Assembly: GCA_004000155.1 (NCBI GenBank)
Contig: RCSS01000489.1
Span: forward strand, 1 to 20,189
Source of the DNA: Tubulinosema ratisbonensis
Lineage: Eukaryota > Microsporidia > Tubulinosematidae
DNA: 20,189 nt
Direction of reading: 5' to 3'
Shown here in pieces: positions 1 through 8,947 of this stretch. The position numbers and the translations under genes are program-made. The notes under the pieces were generated by a model. It ran no database searches. It saw nothing but the letters and a program-made list of their open reading frames with translations, and was not told the DNA's origin. The stretch's first letter is position 1; the number at the start of each line of letters is the position of its first letter.

Positions 1-81
1 CAAACTTTCATAGTCCATAGTGACACCCTGATATACAAAGGTTTGTGGACTTCCACAACAACATTTACTAGACTTAAAATT
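1..81 (-). pseudogene. Partial decayed frame, possible Merlin/ISXO2-type zinc ribbon, running off the window
   Basis: On the minus strand 27 codons are open to the window edge, preceded by an in-frame TAA at 82-84. The frame contains SKCCCGSPQTFVY and then MDYES. This resembles, in spacing, the N-terminal zinc-ribbon half of the Merlin transposase at 6876-7762 (CETCNGLMSFVVY, then a WRC motif). The WRC half would lie just outside the window. There is no start codon, and upstream sequence continues only after a frame change (FFKILS), so it is probably a broken copy. The similarity is short and cysteine-driven, so the family call is tentative. Confidence 0.3.
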
Positions 82-1353
82 TTAAAAAATTTTTTTTGTC
101 AAAGATGTACTTAATATTTTTAAAAATTTACCCTATATGATGATGACTTAAATTTAGAAAATTTTAAGAAGACTAATAGCAAGAAATAAATTTATCCTAC
201 AAAATATTCATATAATAAAATAAGTAGCTGAGTTTTTTGAGGTATAAATCAGCTATTTCCCTTCATACAAGGCTTTAAATTTAAATGCAAAACAGGCTAA
301 GAAAACAACTTAGGCATTTTAAATTTAAATTCATAGAAAAATCAAAACAATTATAGAATGAATCCTAACTAGTAAAATTTATATAATTAGATAAGGATTA
401 AAAAAAGGGTTATCCCAGAAACTTGAAAATTATTAAAAATCAATTGATAAATATTCTTGGTTAAAACTAAATTTAAAAATTTATTTTTTCATATTTTTTT
501 TGAAATATGTTTTTATTGATTTAAAAAAATTTAATAATAAGTATTCTTTAATTTAAAAACAAATCTAATAAATTTATATTTATTCTGCAAAAAGAGGGAT
601 CATTATGCGATATCTCGCTTTATTACTTGTTTTTAAAAAACATATCTAAGCCAGATATTCAAGTATTGATGTAAATTGTTTAAAATAATTTATTTTAATA
701 TTCGATAATACGATAAAATGGCTAATTTAAAAAGAAAAAATTTATCCCAGTTTTTAAATTAAAGCATTTATAGAATACTGACTGAATAACAAGATTATAA
801 GTAAATAGATTTAAATTTCATTTTTTTTAGTTTATAAGTTGAAATTTTCATATAATATTTAAACAAAAATAACAAACAGAATATAAATCCAGACCTCAAT
901 ATATTGTAAATTATTTTAAAAGTTAATATCTGACAAATCTAAAAAAATATTTAGTATTTTTTAGTAAATTTGTTTGAAAAATGACTATAAATTTCTATAT
1001 GTATATTTTCCTATAATGTTCATAGTAAAAAAGCAAAAAATTTGGAAGTGTAGTGAGATAAGTGCTTTTTTAAAGAATTTCAAAATGCTAATTTTTAAAT
1101 ATACAAAGAATAAATCACTATCGAATAAAAATTAAATCTAAAAACAGAAAAATTTTTTCAGTCTAAACAATAAATACCAACAAAGGCATACAATTTATAT
1201 AAAATTATATTTGATTTCTTATTGAATTTTCTTAAAACAATACATGTATTTTTAAAATCTTTTATTTTTTATAATTTCAAGTGCTAAAACATTTGATTTT
1301 AAATCTTTTACAAATTTTTTCTGTTATTTCGTAGAAAAGTATAAAATAATATT
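82..1353. other. AT-rich spacer, no gene seen
   Basis: About 1.3 kb of A+T-rich sequence full of stops in all frames. A CCC just before ATGATGATG near 131-147 leads only to a four-codon frame. I see no RNA gene or clear repeat here. Confidence 0.6.
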
Positions 1354-1359
1354 TTTATT
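1354..1359 (-). terminator. AATAAA polyadenylation-type signal after the membrane-protein gene
   Basis: Read on the minus strand, AATAAA begins one base after the TAA stop of the membrane-protein gene. Stop-proximal polyadenylation signals fit compact microsporidian 3' ends. The motif is common by chance in DNA this AT-rich, so only its position supports the call. Confidence 0.35.
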
Positions 1360-1360
1360 C

Positions 1361-2191
1361 TTAGAAACCATATTTTAACTCACTTTGTAAATACAAAGAA
1401 ATATTTTCAAAATACAAAACAAAAACAACACTCAAAAAACTAAATACTTTAGAGATCAAATCCGAATCAAAAGTATCTTTGATTATTTCCTTTTTACCTG
1501 ACAACCTTATAAACATACATACAGCATTACAATTAAGATAATATAAAAAAGTTAAATAAAACATTAAAAAGTTTTTAGTTGAGATCGCTGACCAGCAATA
1601 CATAAAAAGTATCAAAATAGCTATACTCAAAACAAAAAAAAATAATTTCTTTGGTATTATAATCATGATTTTTACATTTACATGGCTTTTCTTTAGGTTT
1701 GAACAAAGACCATAAAAATCTTTTAGCTCGTTCAAAATACATAAAAGAAGTATTATAGCATATATGTTTAATATCATAAAAATTAAGAATACAAATTTAT
1801 CATCATAAAATTTTATAATTTTATGAAAAGTAAATTGATAAATTGTATTGATAAGATAAATACTCTGAATTACGAAATGAAGAAAAGTTATCATTGAAAG
1901 TGTATTCTTAAAATTTATAAAAAATTTTTGAACAGAAAATTTGTGATTAGTTCCAATATAAACAGTTCTAAGTAACATTACAAGTATAAAAATACTAAAA
2001 AATAATAGCAATGCCTCAAAGAAAGTTATTATTTTTAAATTATTAGAGATTATGTATAAAAGATAAATTAACTGAGTAGTACAATCATACCAACAAATTA
2101 AAGGAATCTTGTTATCTTTTGGATATTTTTTTATAAAGTAAAAGACCGTGGGCTGTGATTTCTTTAAAGAACTTTCTCCTCGTTTTCTCAT
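1361..2191 (-). CDS. Multi-pass membrane protein of unknown function (276 aa)
   Basis: An uninterrupted 276-residue frame, far longer than any other host-type frame in the window. The N-terminus (about residues 1-28) is basic and soluble (MRKRGESSLKK). It is followed by about six or seven hydrophobic segments near residues 30-48 (weak), 54-77, 98-118, 132-155, 181-200, 206-228 and 246-262, with a short polar C-terminus (SELKYGF). Short loops rich in Lys/Arg lie between the segments. I see no catalytic or transporter motif and do not recognise a family; an endomembrane or plasma-membrane protein is inferred from topology only. The ATG is supported by CCCC at -7 to -10, the microsporidian start-site motif, and an AATAAA follows the stop. 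There is no neighbouring gene on either side for more than 1 kb, so context gives no hint of function. Confidence 0.85.
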   Translation of the reverse strand: MRKRGESSLKKSQPTVFYFIKKYPKDNKIPLICWYDCTTQLIYLLYIISNNLKIITFFEALLLFFSIFILVMLLRTVYIGTNHKFSVQKFFINFKNTLSMITFLHFVIQSIYLINTIYQFTFHKIIKFYDDKFVFLIFMILNIYAIILLLCILNELKDFYGLCSNLKKSHVNVKIMIIIPKKLFFFVLSIAILILFMYCWSAISTKNFLMFYLTFLYYLNCNAVCMFIRLSGKKEIIKDTFDSDLISKVFSFLSVVFVLYFENISLYLQSELKYGF

Positions 2192-2197
2192 ATTAAT

Positions 2198-2201
2198 GGG
2201 G
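2198..2201 (-). promoter_or_regulatory. Microsporidian CCC start-site motif for the membrane-protein gene
   Basis: On the minus strand the sequence reads AACCCCATTAATATG. CCC- or GGG-like motifs within about 15 nt upstream of the start codon are a recognised feature of microsporidian genes. In such A+T-rich DNA a C4 run just before this ATG is unlikely to be chance, and it fixes the start. Confidence 0.7.
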
Positions 2202-5200
2202 TTAAAATTTTCAGTATGATAAGAAATTAAAATTTTAAAAATTATCTTAAGCAGTCATAAAAAAATAATTTTTATAGACATTGGTCAATTAAACTATTTT
2301 ATTATGTAATTCGTGTAAAAATTCATAAAGAATCTTTTTTTGTTCGTATTATATAAATACTCTACGAGCATTTTAGTGTATATTTATAAAATAATTTATT
2401 ATTTTGAAAATTTTATATTTTTAAAAAATTTTCAAACTTCATTAGACAAATTGAAAGGTAAGTTAAATATATGATTATAATATTAAAGTATTTCTTATAG
2501 AAATAAAGTTATTTAAAATTACATGTTACATTACCTCTTGAGCAGTAAAAAAACGTTTCCGATTTCCCTGGGCAACAAATAATTATTTAATTTAACCAAT
2601 AAGATTATATTTGATAAAGTGTTATTACAAAATATATTTATTGAATATAACAGTTATTTTTTATAATTAAGCAATTTAATAAATTTCTTGATTTCTGAAT
2701 TAAATTCTTTAATCAAAATATTTTTGATATCGCAACAGACAGAATATTCACATTTTTGAATCTGCAAGATTTGATTTTTGCTTAAGCTTATTAGATCAAT
2801 TCATACCTGCTTCTCTCATTTTCTATTTTGAAAATATTTAAAAACTTTTAAAATTTTATATATGCGACTTATATTAGAAATCTTTCGGTAAAAAATGTGT
2901 ATTGGGTAATAGAATTACTATTTCTAAATATAATGTTTTTTTTATTTAATATTTTTCCTTCTTATATTTGTGTTCGTAATTCAAATTCTTTTGTCATAAA
3001 AAATATGTAACACTTTTTTAATATCCGAAAAACATTCGAAATATGTTATTTCGAATTTCATTAAAAAATCATAAATTATTAAGATAGTTTTCAAACAAGA
3101 TCTCATTATTAATTTTAGATCTTTAAATTGTCTTAGCATAGCCTAGAAGACTAATTTTTATCAATAGACTGTTTTAAAATAATTTTATATTTAAATCGAC
3201 AAATTGTAATCAAAAAAAGAAGCTAGATAATTTATAACCTTTAATTCTTACTTATTTTAAGAAAGCTAGATTTATTAAATATTTTTACTTTGTTTTCAAT
3301 TGATCTTTTTTAACAATATGCATCTTACAGATATAAAATCTAAATTTAACTTTATTTGGGATTACAGTATCATAATATTATTTCATATCTTCGTAAATAT
3401 GCAATGCTTTTGTCAAATAAGGTAATAGTTCTAGAGATCTTTCTCTATCTTATTAGTAATTGTATACTTTATAAAAATAGAACTATATTTTCAACATTTT
3501 CTTTAAGTATTTCTAATTGATATTAATAAAAATTTTATTCTTTTATTTAAAATAACTGATGCCAAATGTAATTCATTTCTACCTTTGATTTTTTTTATTT
3601 TCTAAATCTTTGATTTCAACTTTGTAGAAAAACTTAATCAAGAAATTATAACTCTGCTTCAAGAAAAATTTCAGTATTGTTATTTTATACATATAATTAA
3701 TAAAAAATCTTTTGTTAACACAAGATGTAAATTTCTTAATTTTATAAAATTCAAGTAACAATGTTTAAAATAAATATGATTAGTTTACATACCTCTTCAA
3801 AAATAAATTGTTTAATTTTATGTTTTGTAAATCCTTTCTTTTAACATCTAATCTTTAAAACTAATTAACGAAATGCTATAATTTTTTGAATGCAATGAAG
3901 TAATTTAGTTTTAGATTTACTTTGTAAAAAATATGTAAAATGTTTCAAAATTTTGCTTGGTATTAAAATTCCGAATGTAGATTTCTTTACAGCTTTTATT
4001 CTGTTTCCTATGAAAATAATTTTTTTATATAGATCTGTTACGGTAAGTTAAAATATAAATAATTTAAAAAAACTAAAGAAATAAAAAAAACATTTAATCT
4101 GCAATAAATAGCTGGTTTTAAACTAAATGTAACTTTTATTTATTTATGTTTCTCCTTGGGATAAAAGTTATTTTTTTAAAATAAAGTTCTATTAAAAATT
4201 CTAAATAAACATCTTTAATTAATCTATTTAAAAAAATTTGTTTTAAAATGATTTTAGATATGAATATAAAAATTTTTATAGATAAGAAAAGGATAAGTTT
4301 ATTGAAAATAAAGTTACACAATTTTTCGAATAAATTTTTTAAAAATCATTTAAAAAATTTATAAAAACAGAACTTTTAATAGGTAACTTATTGTAAAACC
4401 TTAATTATAATTTCAATACAAGTATATTATTGTAATAAAAACATTTTTATGTTAATATATCTGAAAATATTACTTGTAATTATTTTAAATAAGTTATAAC
4501 AAAGCTAAAAGTTACAGATTTAAATTGAAACAAATATCGAAAAGATGGTAATAAATAAGTATTTTAAGAATATTTGTTTGCAATGTTTTAACACAACTTT
4601 TCTAATTATTTTGATTTATTTTAGTTTCTTAACTTGTTTAAAACTATAAAAGGAAAAAATCATAGAATTCTGTTATAGTTTTATTTTACTTTTTAATTTA
4701 TTAAATGACAATAATAATATATTTTATTCAACATACTGGTCACTTTTAAACTTAGCCAATTACTTTATTGGCATGTAGGCATAAAATTTTTCTTGTGAGA
4801 TACCGCTGAATCTGTTGGCCAAAAAAATTTTATATTTAAAAATCACTTGTTCTATTTTTTTATTTAAATTTTTTTAAGAAATAAATAATGAACTTTAAAT
4901 CTTATTCCTGAATTAAAACTTGATTTAAAAAATAATTTAAATTAAATGAAAATAAATTAATTAAAAAATAAAGAATTAAATTTAGTTTCTTTTAACAACT
5001 TAATGAATACTTTTTACTTAATATTTTTACAAAAAATGAACATATAAAAAATTTGATATCATTTTTATTTCTGTTACGAGGAATAATTGATATTTTTAAT
5101 GTGTTATTTTTTTGCTTATAGTATAAGTACAATCAATTATGTTTTTGAATTCTTTTTGTGATTTACTGCGTTATGTTCACAGACTGTTGTTTACAAAGTA

Positions 5201-6221
5201 GAATTTACGATATTTAGTTGTAATCATTGAAACTGGTTATACAAACTTCTCAAAAATAGCTATTATTATTTTACAATTTCTATTTTCCTAACTTTTATCT
5301 TTTTTTCTTAATTTTGTACACCAGCAATCATTCAAAAATTTAAGACTCAGTGTTTCTATTATACTTACAATTTCATATTCTTGATTAAAAAACTTTAATC
5401 TAAAAAATAATAACCCTAATTTTAACTTCAATGTATTTAACAGATTCACCTAATAGTTATTTTAAGAAGGAAAATCATCCTATAATATTGTTAAAGAGAA
5501 TTAAATAGTATTACCTAAGACTAAAGTTATAAAATAAATAAAAGAATATTATTATTTTATTAAATTTAAGCTTACAATTTTAATAAAACTTCTTTTTAAA
5601 TTATCTAAGAAAATAAACTTGAGATGATATTAAGCTCTGTTTATGTGAATACTATTTTTCTATTGATTTTTTAATTTTTATCTTTTATTATTTCTAATAT
5701 TTATAAATTATTTTAAAATTTATTAAAATATGTCAAAAATATGTGACAATTAGCATAAGATTTTTTTTACAAATGTGTTTAAATAAATATAAAATATGCT
5801 TTACAGCTGCAGAATTTTCTTTTTTAGATAACTTTTATAAAGAAATATTTTACTACTTTTTTCTTCAGTTTTAATTTTTTTAATTTTAAAAATATTATTT
5901 TTTCATTTTCTAAATTTAATTTGTAAAATACTTTAAGGTATGATAATTTATTAAAAAATCTACGAATAATTTTTGTAAAAATATATAAGTTTTGATTTAA
6001 TCTTTAGACTATTGATTATTGAAAATTCTGTTGTTTTCAATTTTTTATTAAAAATTATTTTTAACTTTATCTAAAAAAAATTTATAAAATCATGACTTAA
6101 CAAAAATTTTGATGATATCTAAAACAAAAATATTTTATGTTTTTAATTTTATATTTAGGAAATTTGTGTAAAAAAAATTGTTTTATAAACATATTTTGAT
6201 TGTTTTTTAAATATATTCTAA
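2202..6221. other. Long AT-rich spacer without recognisable genes
   Basis: About 4 kb with dense stop codons. The longest frames, on the minus strand at 3579-3761 and 4136-4321, begin at TTG, are low-complexity Lys/Ile/Phe/Leu strings and lack a CCC motif, so I do not call them. Minor islands of higher complexity lie near 2540-2577 (a possible retroposon tail) and 4740-4830 (unidentified). Confidence 0.55.
2550..2577 (+). repeat. Possible degraded 3' tail of the short retroposon family
   Basis: The stretch reads GATTTCCCTGGGCAACAAAT. It resembles the 3' end of the insertion at 9818-9872 (GATTTCCCATCCCTAGGCAAC followed by A10) with a four-base deletion, and it stands out as GC-rich against the background. 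I find no convincing flanking duplication, so it may be coincidence or a very old fragment. Confidence 0.2.
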
Positions 6222-6278
6222 ATTTAAATTAATAAAATTATCATTTTTCATAAAAATTATAATTTTATTAATTTAAAT
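6222..6278. repeat. Long near-perfect hairpin, 27-bp arms with a 3-nt loop
   Basis: The arms 6222-6248 and 6252-6278 are reverse complements at 26 of 27 positions, around the loop CAT. The stem is almost purely A/T. It could extrude as a cruciform or be a fold-back element remnant. AT richness raises the chance of inverted repeats, but 26/27 pairing with a 3-nt loop is well beyond typical noise. Confidence 0.7.
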
Positions 6279-6571
6279 CAAATTTTTATATAAAAGTTTT
6301 AAAGCATAATTCTATAATTAACATAAAAAAATTGTATTGTAAATTACTTATCTCTTCAGTTTGGTATGTATTTGTTTAAATAAAAATAACATTATAATTT
6401 TTAAATAATTAATTATTAAAATTTTTTATATATTCTTAAATTAATAAACTTTATAAATAAAAAATCACTTTTTAGAGTAAAAAAATTCAGATTTAACCTT
6501 CACCTAAAGCTACTTTCTATCATCCTCTTATATTGAAATTAGTTTGACTTATAAAAAATTTTCTTTTCAAA

Positions 6572-6579
6572 GTTATACA
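6572..6579. repeat. Left target-site duplication of the outer Merlin element
   Basis: GTTATACA directly precedes the terminal GGTAC of the element and is repeated exactly at 8940-8947 after the terminal GTACC. An 8-9 bp duplication is the known size for Merlin/IS1016 elements. Confidence 0.85.
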
Positions 6580-6706
6580 GGTACTTTTTCGGTATTTCCC
6601 CCAGGGTTAGAATTTTAAATAAAAAAATAAAAATTAAAAAAAATAAATTAAATATTTAAAAAATATTATAAAATAATAATAAAAATATATATAATTAAAT
6701 TAATTA
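6580..6706 (+). repeat. Left terminal inverted repeat of the outer Merlin
   Basis: The outer 44 nt match the reverse complement of 8896-8939, with only one ambiguous base on the right side. Similarity continues with small gaps through A/T-rich sequence to about 6706, giving an unusually long inverted repeat of roughly 110-125 nt. The C-rich block TTTCCCCCAGGG is the only GC-rich portion. Confidence 0.8.
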
Positions 6707-6724
6707 ATCAAACCTAATGGTTTT
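6707..6724 (+). repeat. Left copy of an 18-bp direct repeat flanking the inner insertion
   Basis: ATCAAACCTAATGGTTTT occurs here and again at 7917-7934, where its ATG is the start codon of the outer transposase. The repeat flanks the inner Merlin copy and looks like a duplication of its target. At 18 bp it is longer than the 8-9 bp expected for this family, unless part of it is shared with the element end. The left ATG opens a dead 16-codon frame. Confidence 0.7.
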
Positions 6725-6751
6725 TACATTGCCCCAGGGGCAATCTAAAAA
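6721..6751. repeat. Hairpin of two head-to-head terminal motifs at the left end of the inner Merlin
   Basis: The arms TTTTTACATTGCCCC and GGGGCAATCTAAAAA are separated by a single A and pair at 14 of 15 positions. The right arm is also the motif found twice at the other end of the element, so this is two abutted element ends rather than a random palindrome. Confidence 0.75.
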
Positions 6752-7916
6752 TATTGTTAAAATATAAAATAAAAAAAATAAATTATTTAAATAAATAAAT
6801 ATAAATATATTTTTTATTGAATTTAATAGTAAATAAAATGATAAAAATTCAGTTAAAATAAAAAAAAATTATAGTTTAAATTTTAATTAAATTTAAAATC
6901 GCTTCAAAAAAATTACTTCTGTGATTAGAATAAAAGCAAAATTCCCTCAAAAAATCTTCTCTTTTTTCTGTCAAAATTCCTTTTCGTCTTTTAATTTCTA
7001 ATTTTAGTTCATTGTGGAACGACTCAATTGATTGTGTGTTAATTTCGGTTTCAGAGCTCACAAATTCATATTTGTGGCAAACAGTACCGTGAAAAAAAGA
7101 ATATTGAGACAAATTGAAATAGGACTTGTGTTCATCAGTCCAAATGATGCTTTTATTGGCTACTTGGCTACATATTATTGGTATTATCGTCTCTTGTTTT
7201 TTATCAGGAATTATTTTTGCATAAGCCCTAGTAATATTGTCGAAACATTCAATAATACACAATGAATCAGTCTTGTTATGTATAGTCCTTTATCGGTGGC
7301 TTTTTACTTTATAGTTTAACATTGTTTCATCAACTTGAACTATAAAATTTGGACCACCAAGTTTGTTAGAAGAAAAGTCTGTTTCAGGAATAAGTGATTA
7401 TAATTTTTTTAAAATATTTTTTATAGCAGTTTCGCTATAATCGAATGACAGTTTTATACTGTATAACGGTTGCCTAGTTGAATATCTTATTATAATTCGT
7501 AAGATATCAGATAAAGGCAATCTAATATTTTCAAAAAAAGAGCCCTTGCGAATGCTTTATATGTTTTATATGCTGTGCATTGTTTTTGCATGCACCTCCA
7601 AGCGAAACTATCGATGTTTTGTTTATAAACTACAAATGACATTAAACCATTGCAAGTTTCACATACACTCTTGGCTTTTATATAGGATTGACTAATACAA
7701 AATTGTATAAAATCTACTTGTGTGTACTGTAGACATATTCGTTCAAAAGTATCAGGTGACATCTAAGGATTTAATAAATTTTATTTAATAAAGAATTTAA
7801 AAATATTAGTAAAAAAGATGTTTAAATTCGCATTTAAATATTTTTAATTAATAATTAATTTTGGGGGCAATCTAAAATCCTTGATGGATTCGGGGGCAAT
7901 CTAAAAACCATGATCC
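6725..7916 (-). mobile_element. Inner, decayed Merlin element nested in the outer one
   Basis: About 1.19 kb lies between two copies of the 18-bp direct repeat. It carries a Merlin transposase pseudogene in the opposite orientation to the outer gene. GC-rich terminal motifs sit at both ends: TTTTTACATTGCCCC at 6721-6735 and GGGGGCAATCTAAAAA at 7892-7907, which are inverted copies of each other at 14 of 15 positions. Both ends carry a second copy of the motif, inverted on the left and tandem on the right. Insertion order is clear: the inner copy must be younger than the outer one, yet its gene is more decayed, so it was probably inserted as an already degraded or non-autonomous copy, or it decayed while the outer copy was homogenised. 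Confidence 0.75.
6876..7762 (-). pseudogene. Merlin/ISXO2-like transposase, broken by a frameshift and two stops
   Basis: Reading from ATG at 7762, the N-terminal frame (7490-7762) holds a zinc ribbon with CETC and, after SFAWRC, CMQKQC. Homology then leaves this frame near 7550 and continues one frame over with IRKGSFFENIRLPLSDIL, a typical post-ribbon block. In this second frame TAA stops interrupt at 7398-7400 and 7290-7292. The DDE core is still present: Asp in VQVDET (7329-7331), Asp in WTDEHKSY (7134-7136) and Glu in TQSIES (7023-7025), with 36 residues between the last two, the DD36E spacing of Merlin. It ends at TAA 6876-6878. Total length is about 295 codons, normal for the family. 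It is dead as it stands. It is only distantly similar to the outer transposase, so it is a separate Merlin lineage. Confidence 0.85.
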
Positions 7917-7919
7917 ATC
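7863..7919. repeat. Two tandem terminal motifs with period 29 at the right end of the inner Merlin
   Basis: GGGGGCAATCTAAAA occurs at 7863-7877 and again at 7892-7906, and the 29-bp units match at about 22 positions. TTGATGGAT (7881-7889) is also repeated in inverted form as ATCCATCAA just after the second unit (about 7914-7922). Together these show a rearranged element end, perhaps from repeated insertion or aberrant excision. Confidence 0.7.
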
Positions 7920-7934
7920 AAACCTAATGGTTTT
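7917..7934 (+). repeat. Right copy of the 18-bp direct repeat, carrying the outer start codon
   Basis: This copy restores ATCAAACCTAATGGTTTT directly before and across the first codons of the outer transposase. Duplication of the target left the reading frame intact despite the insertion at the start codon. Confidence 0.7.
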
Positions 7935-8826
7935 CAATAGAGAAGAGCTTTCAGCTATAAATCTAAAAAAACTACATTCCCTACTGGGCANTGAGAANGA
8001 GAACGAGGTTGTTGTAGCACAGTCTTTTGGGTTAATAAAAGAAAGAANACTGTGCAACATTTGCAACTCTCAGATGCTTTTAACAAAAACGNAAAAAACA
8101 AANANTTCNTTGCGTTGNCGTTGTCCAAGGCCTTTTAGGCACGAGGAAAGCATTTTAAAAGNAACATTNTTTGAAGGATCGAAANTANAAATCNGTATTA
8201 TTATCGAATTTANATATTTTTGGTCTTTTGATGAATGTTCCTTTAAAAAATGNTNTCGTGANCTTGNTGTAGCATCTGANAGTTTTGTTAATTGGAGGTC
8301 ATATCTNAGAGAGGTATGTGNCATGAAATTAATGCAAAACGACCTCGTTNTTGGTNNACCTGGTGTAAAGGTTCAGATTGATGAATCTTTATTTGCCAGG
8401 AGAAAGTATAACCGAGNGCGCTTANTAAAGCAACAATGGGTTTTCNGAGCTGTTGATTGTAATACAGGCGAGTGTGTTCTAGTTCCTNTAGAAAATAGGA
8501 CTGAGATTGAATTATTANCAATAATTCTAAAACACATCCGGGTGGGNAGCATTATTATATCTGATCAATGGGCATCATATAATAATCTTGACTTATATGG
8601 TTATTCCCATTATACCGTTAACCACNGTGAAAATTTTATAGATCCATCCACAGGTGCTAATACCCAATTAATCGAAAATATGTGGATGANGTCTAAGAGA
8701 AGAAATAANAAAGANGCTGGGACAAGAAGAGATATNGTAGAAAGCTATTGCATAGAATTTATGTGGAGGCTTAAGTATGGAAAAGATGCCTTTAAAAATA
8801 TAATTGAGCATATTAATGAGTTTTAA
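7927..8826 (+). CDS. Merlin (ISXO2/IS1016-like) DD36E transposase, 299 aa
   Basis: A full-length cut-and-paste transposase acting on the GGTAC-type ends of its own element. An N-terminal helical part (residues 1-40) precedes a zinc ribbon with Cys43 and Cys46 (CNIC). Residues 62-66 read LRXRC, where X64 is a TGN codon and probably the Trp of the usual WRC. The catalytic core shows Asp152 (QIDES), Asp213 (ISDQWASY) and Glu250 (TQLIENMW), with 36 residues between the last two. The flanking blocks QQWVF, AVD, TVNH and SKRRN are also family-typical. The ATG lies in the 18-bp direct repeat, and the right inverted repeat starts directly after the stop. About 35 ambiguous bases fall in the gene, all as substitutions that keep the frame. 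Activity cannot be judged, and its own 5' region has been displaced by the inner insertion. Confidence 0.9.
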   Translation: MVFNREELSAINLKKLHSLLGXEXENEVVVAQSFGLIKERXLCNICNSQMLLTKTXKTXXXLRXRCPRPFRHEESILKXTXFEGSKXXIXIIIEFXYFWSFDECSFKKXXRXLXVASXSFVNWRSYXREVCXMKLMQNDLVXGXPGVKVQIDESLFARRKYNRXRLXKQQWVFXAVDCNTGECVLVPXENRTEIELLXIILKHIRVXSIIISDQWASYNNLDLYGYSHYTVNHXENFIDPSTGANTQLIENMWMXSKRRNXKXAGTRRDXVESYCIEFMWRLKYGKDAFKNIIEHINEF

Positions 8827-8939
8827 TAATTAANTTAATNAAATANATTTTTATTATTTTTTTATTATATTTTAAAAATATTTAATTTTTATTTATTTAT
8901 TTAAAATTCTAACCCNGGGGGAAATACCGAAAAAGTACC
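8827..8939 (-). repeat. Right terminal inverted repeat of the outer Merlin
   Basis: This is the reverse complement of the left end, starting GGTACTTTTTCGG when read inward, with four ambiguous bases. It begins immediately after the transposase stop codon. Confidence 0.8.
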
Positions 8940-8947
8940 GTTATACA
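8940..8947. repeat. Right target-site duplication of the outer Merlin
   Basis: GTTATACA, identical to 6572-6579, abuts the terminal GTACC. Confidence 0.85.

Larger units (their letters stand above)
6580..8939 (+). mobile_element. Outer Merlin (IS1016/ISXO2-like) DNA transposon, interrupted by a second Merlin
   Basis: The element is bounded by inverted repeats starting GGTACTTTTTCGG and by an exact 8-bp target duplication. Its own transposase (7927-8826, plus) fills almost all the space between the two inverted repeats once the 1.2-kb inner insertion (6725-7916) is discounted. The original element would be only about 1.15 kb, typical of the family. The intact frame and perfect target duplication suggest a fairly young insertion. 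The inner element separates the transposase from the left inverted repeat, which probably held any promoter, so this copy is likely silent. Confidence 0.85.

Noticed and set aside
3579..3761. 60-codon minus-strand open frame
   Set aside because: Starts at TTG, is a low-complexity Lys/Phe/Ile string, has no CCC motif and no recognisable domain.
4136..4321. 61-codon minus-strand open frame
   Set aside because: Starts at TTG, is low-complexity hydrophobic/basic sequence typical of chance frames in AT-rich DNA, and has no start motif.
5431..5508. 25-codon plus-strand frame after a CCC motif (MYLTDSPNSYFKK)
   Set aside because: The CCC lies about 15 nt upstream, at the edge of the expected range, and the frame is too short and unrecognised to call a gene.
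7032..7265. 77-codon plus-strand open frame
   Set aside because: Lies opposite the DDE core of the inner Merlin transposase and is only its shadow.
8070..8521. Minus-strand frames within the outer transposase (also 7872-8066)
   Set aside because: Antisense shadows of the clearly homologous plus-strand transposase, kept open partly by ambiguous codons.
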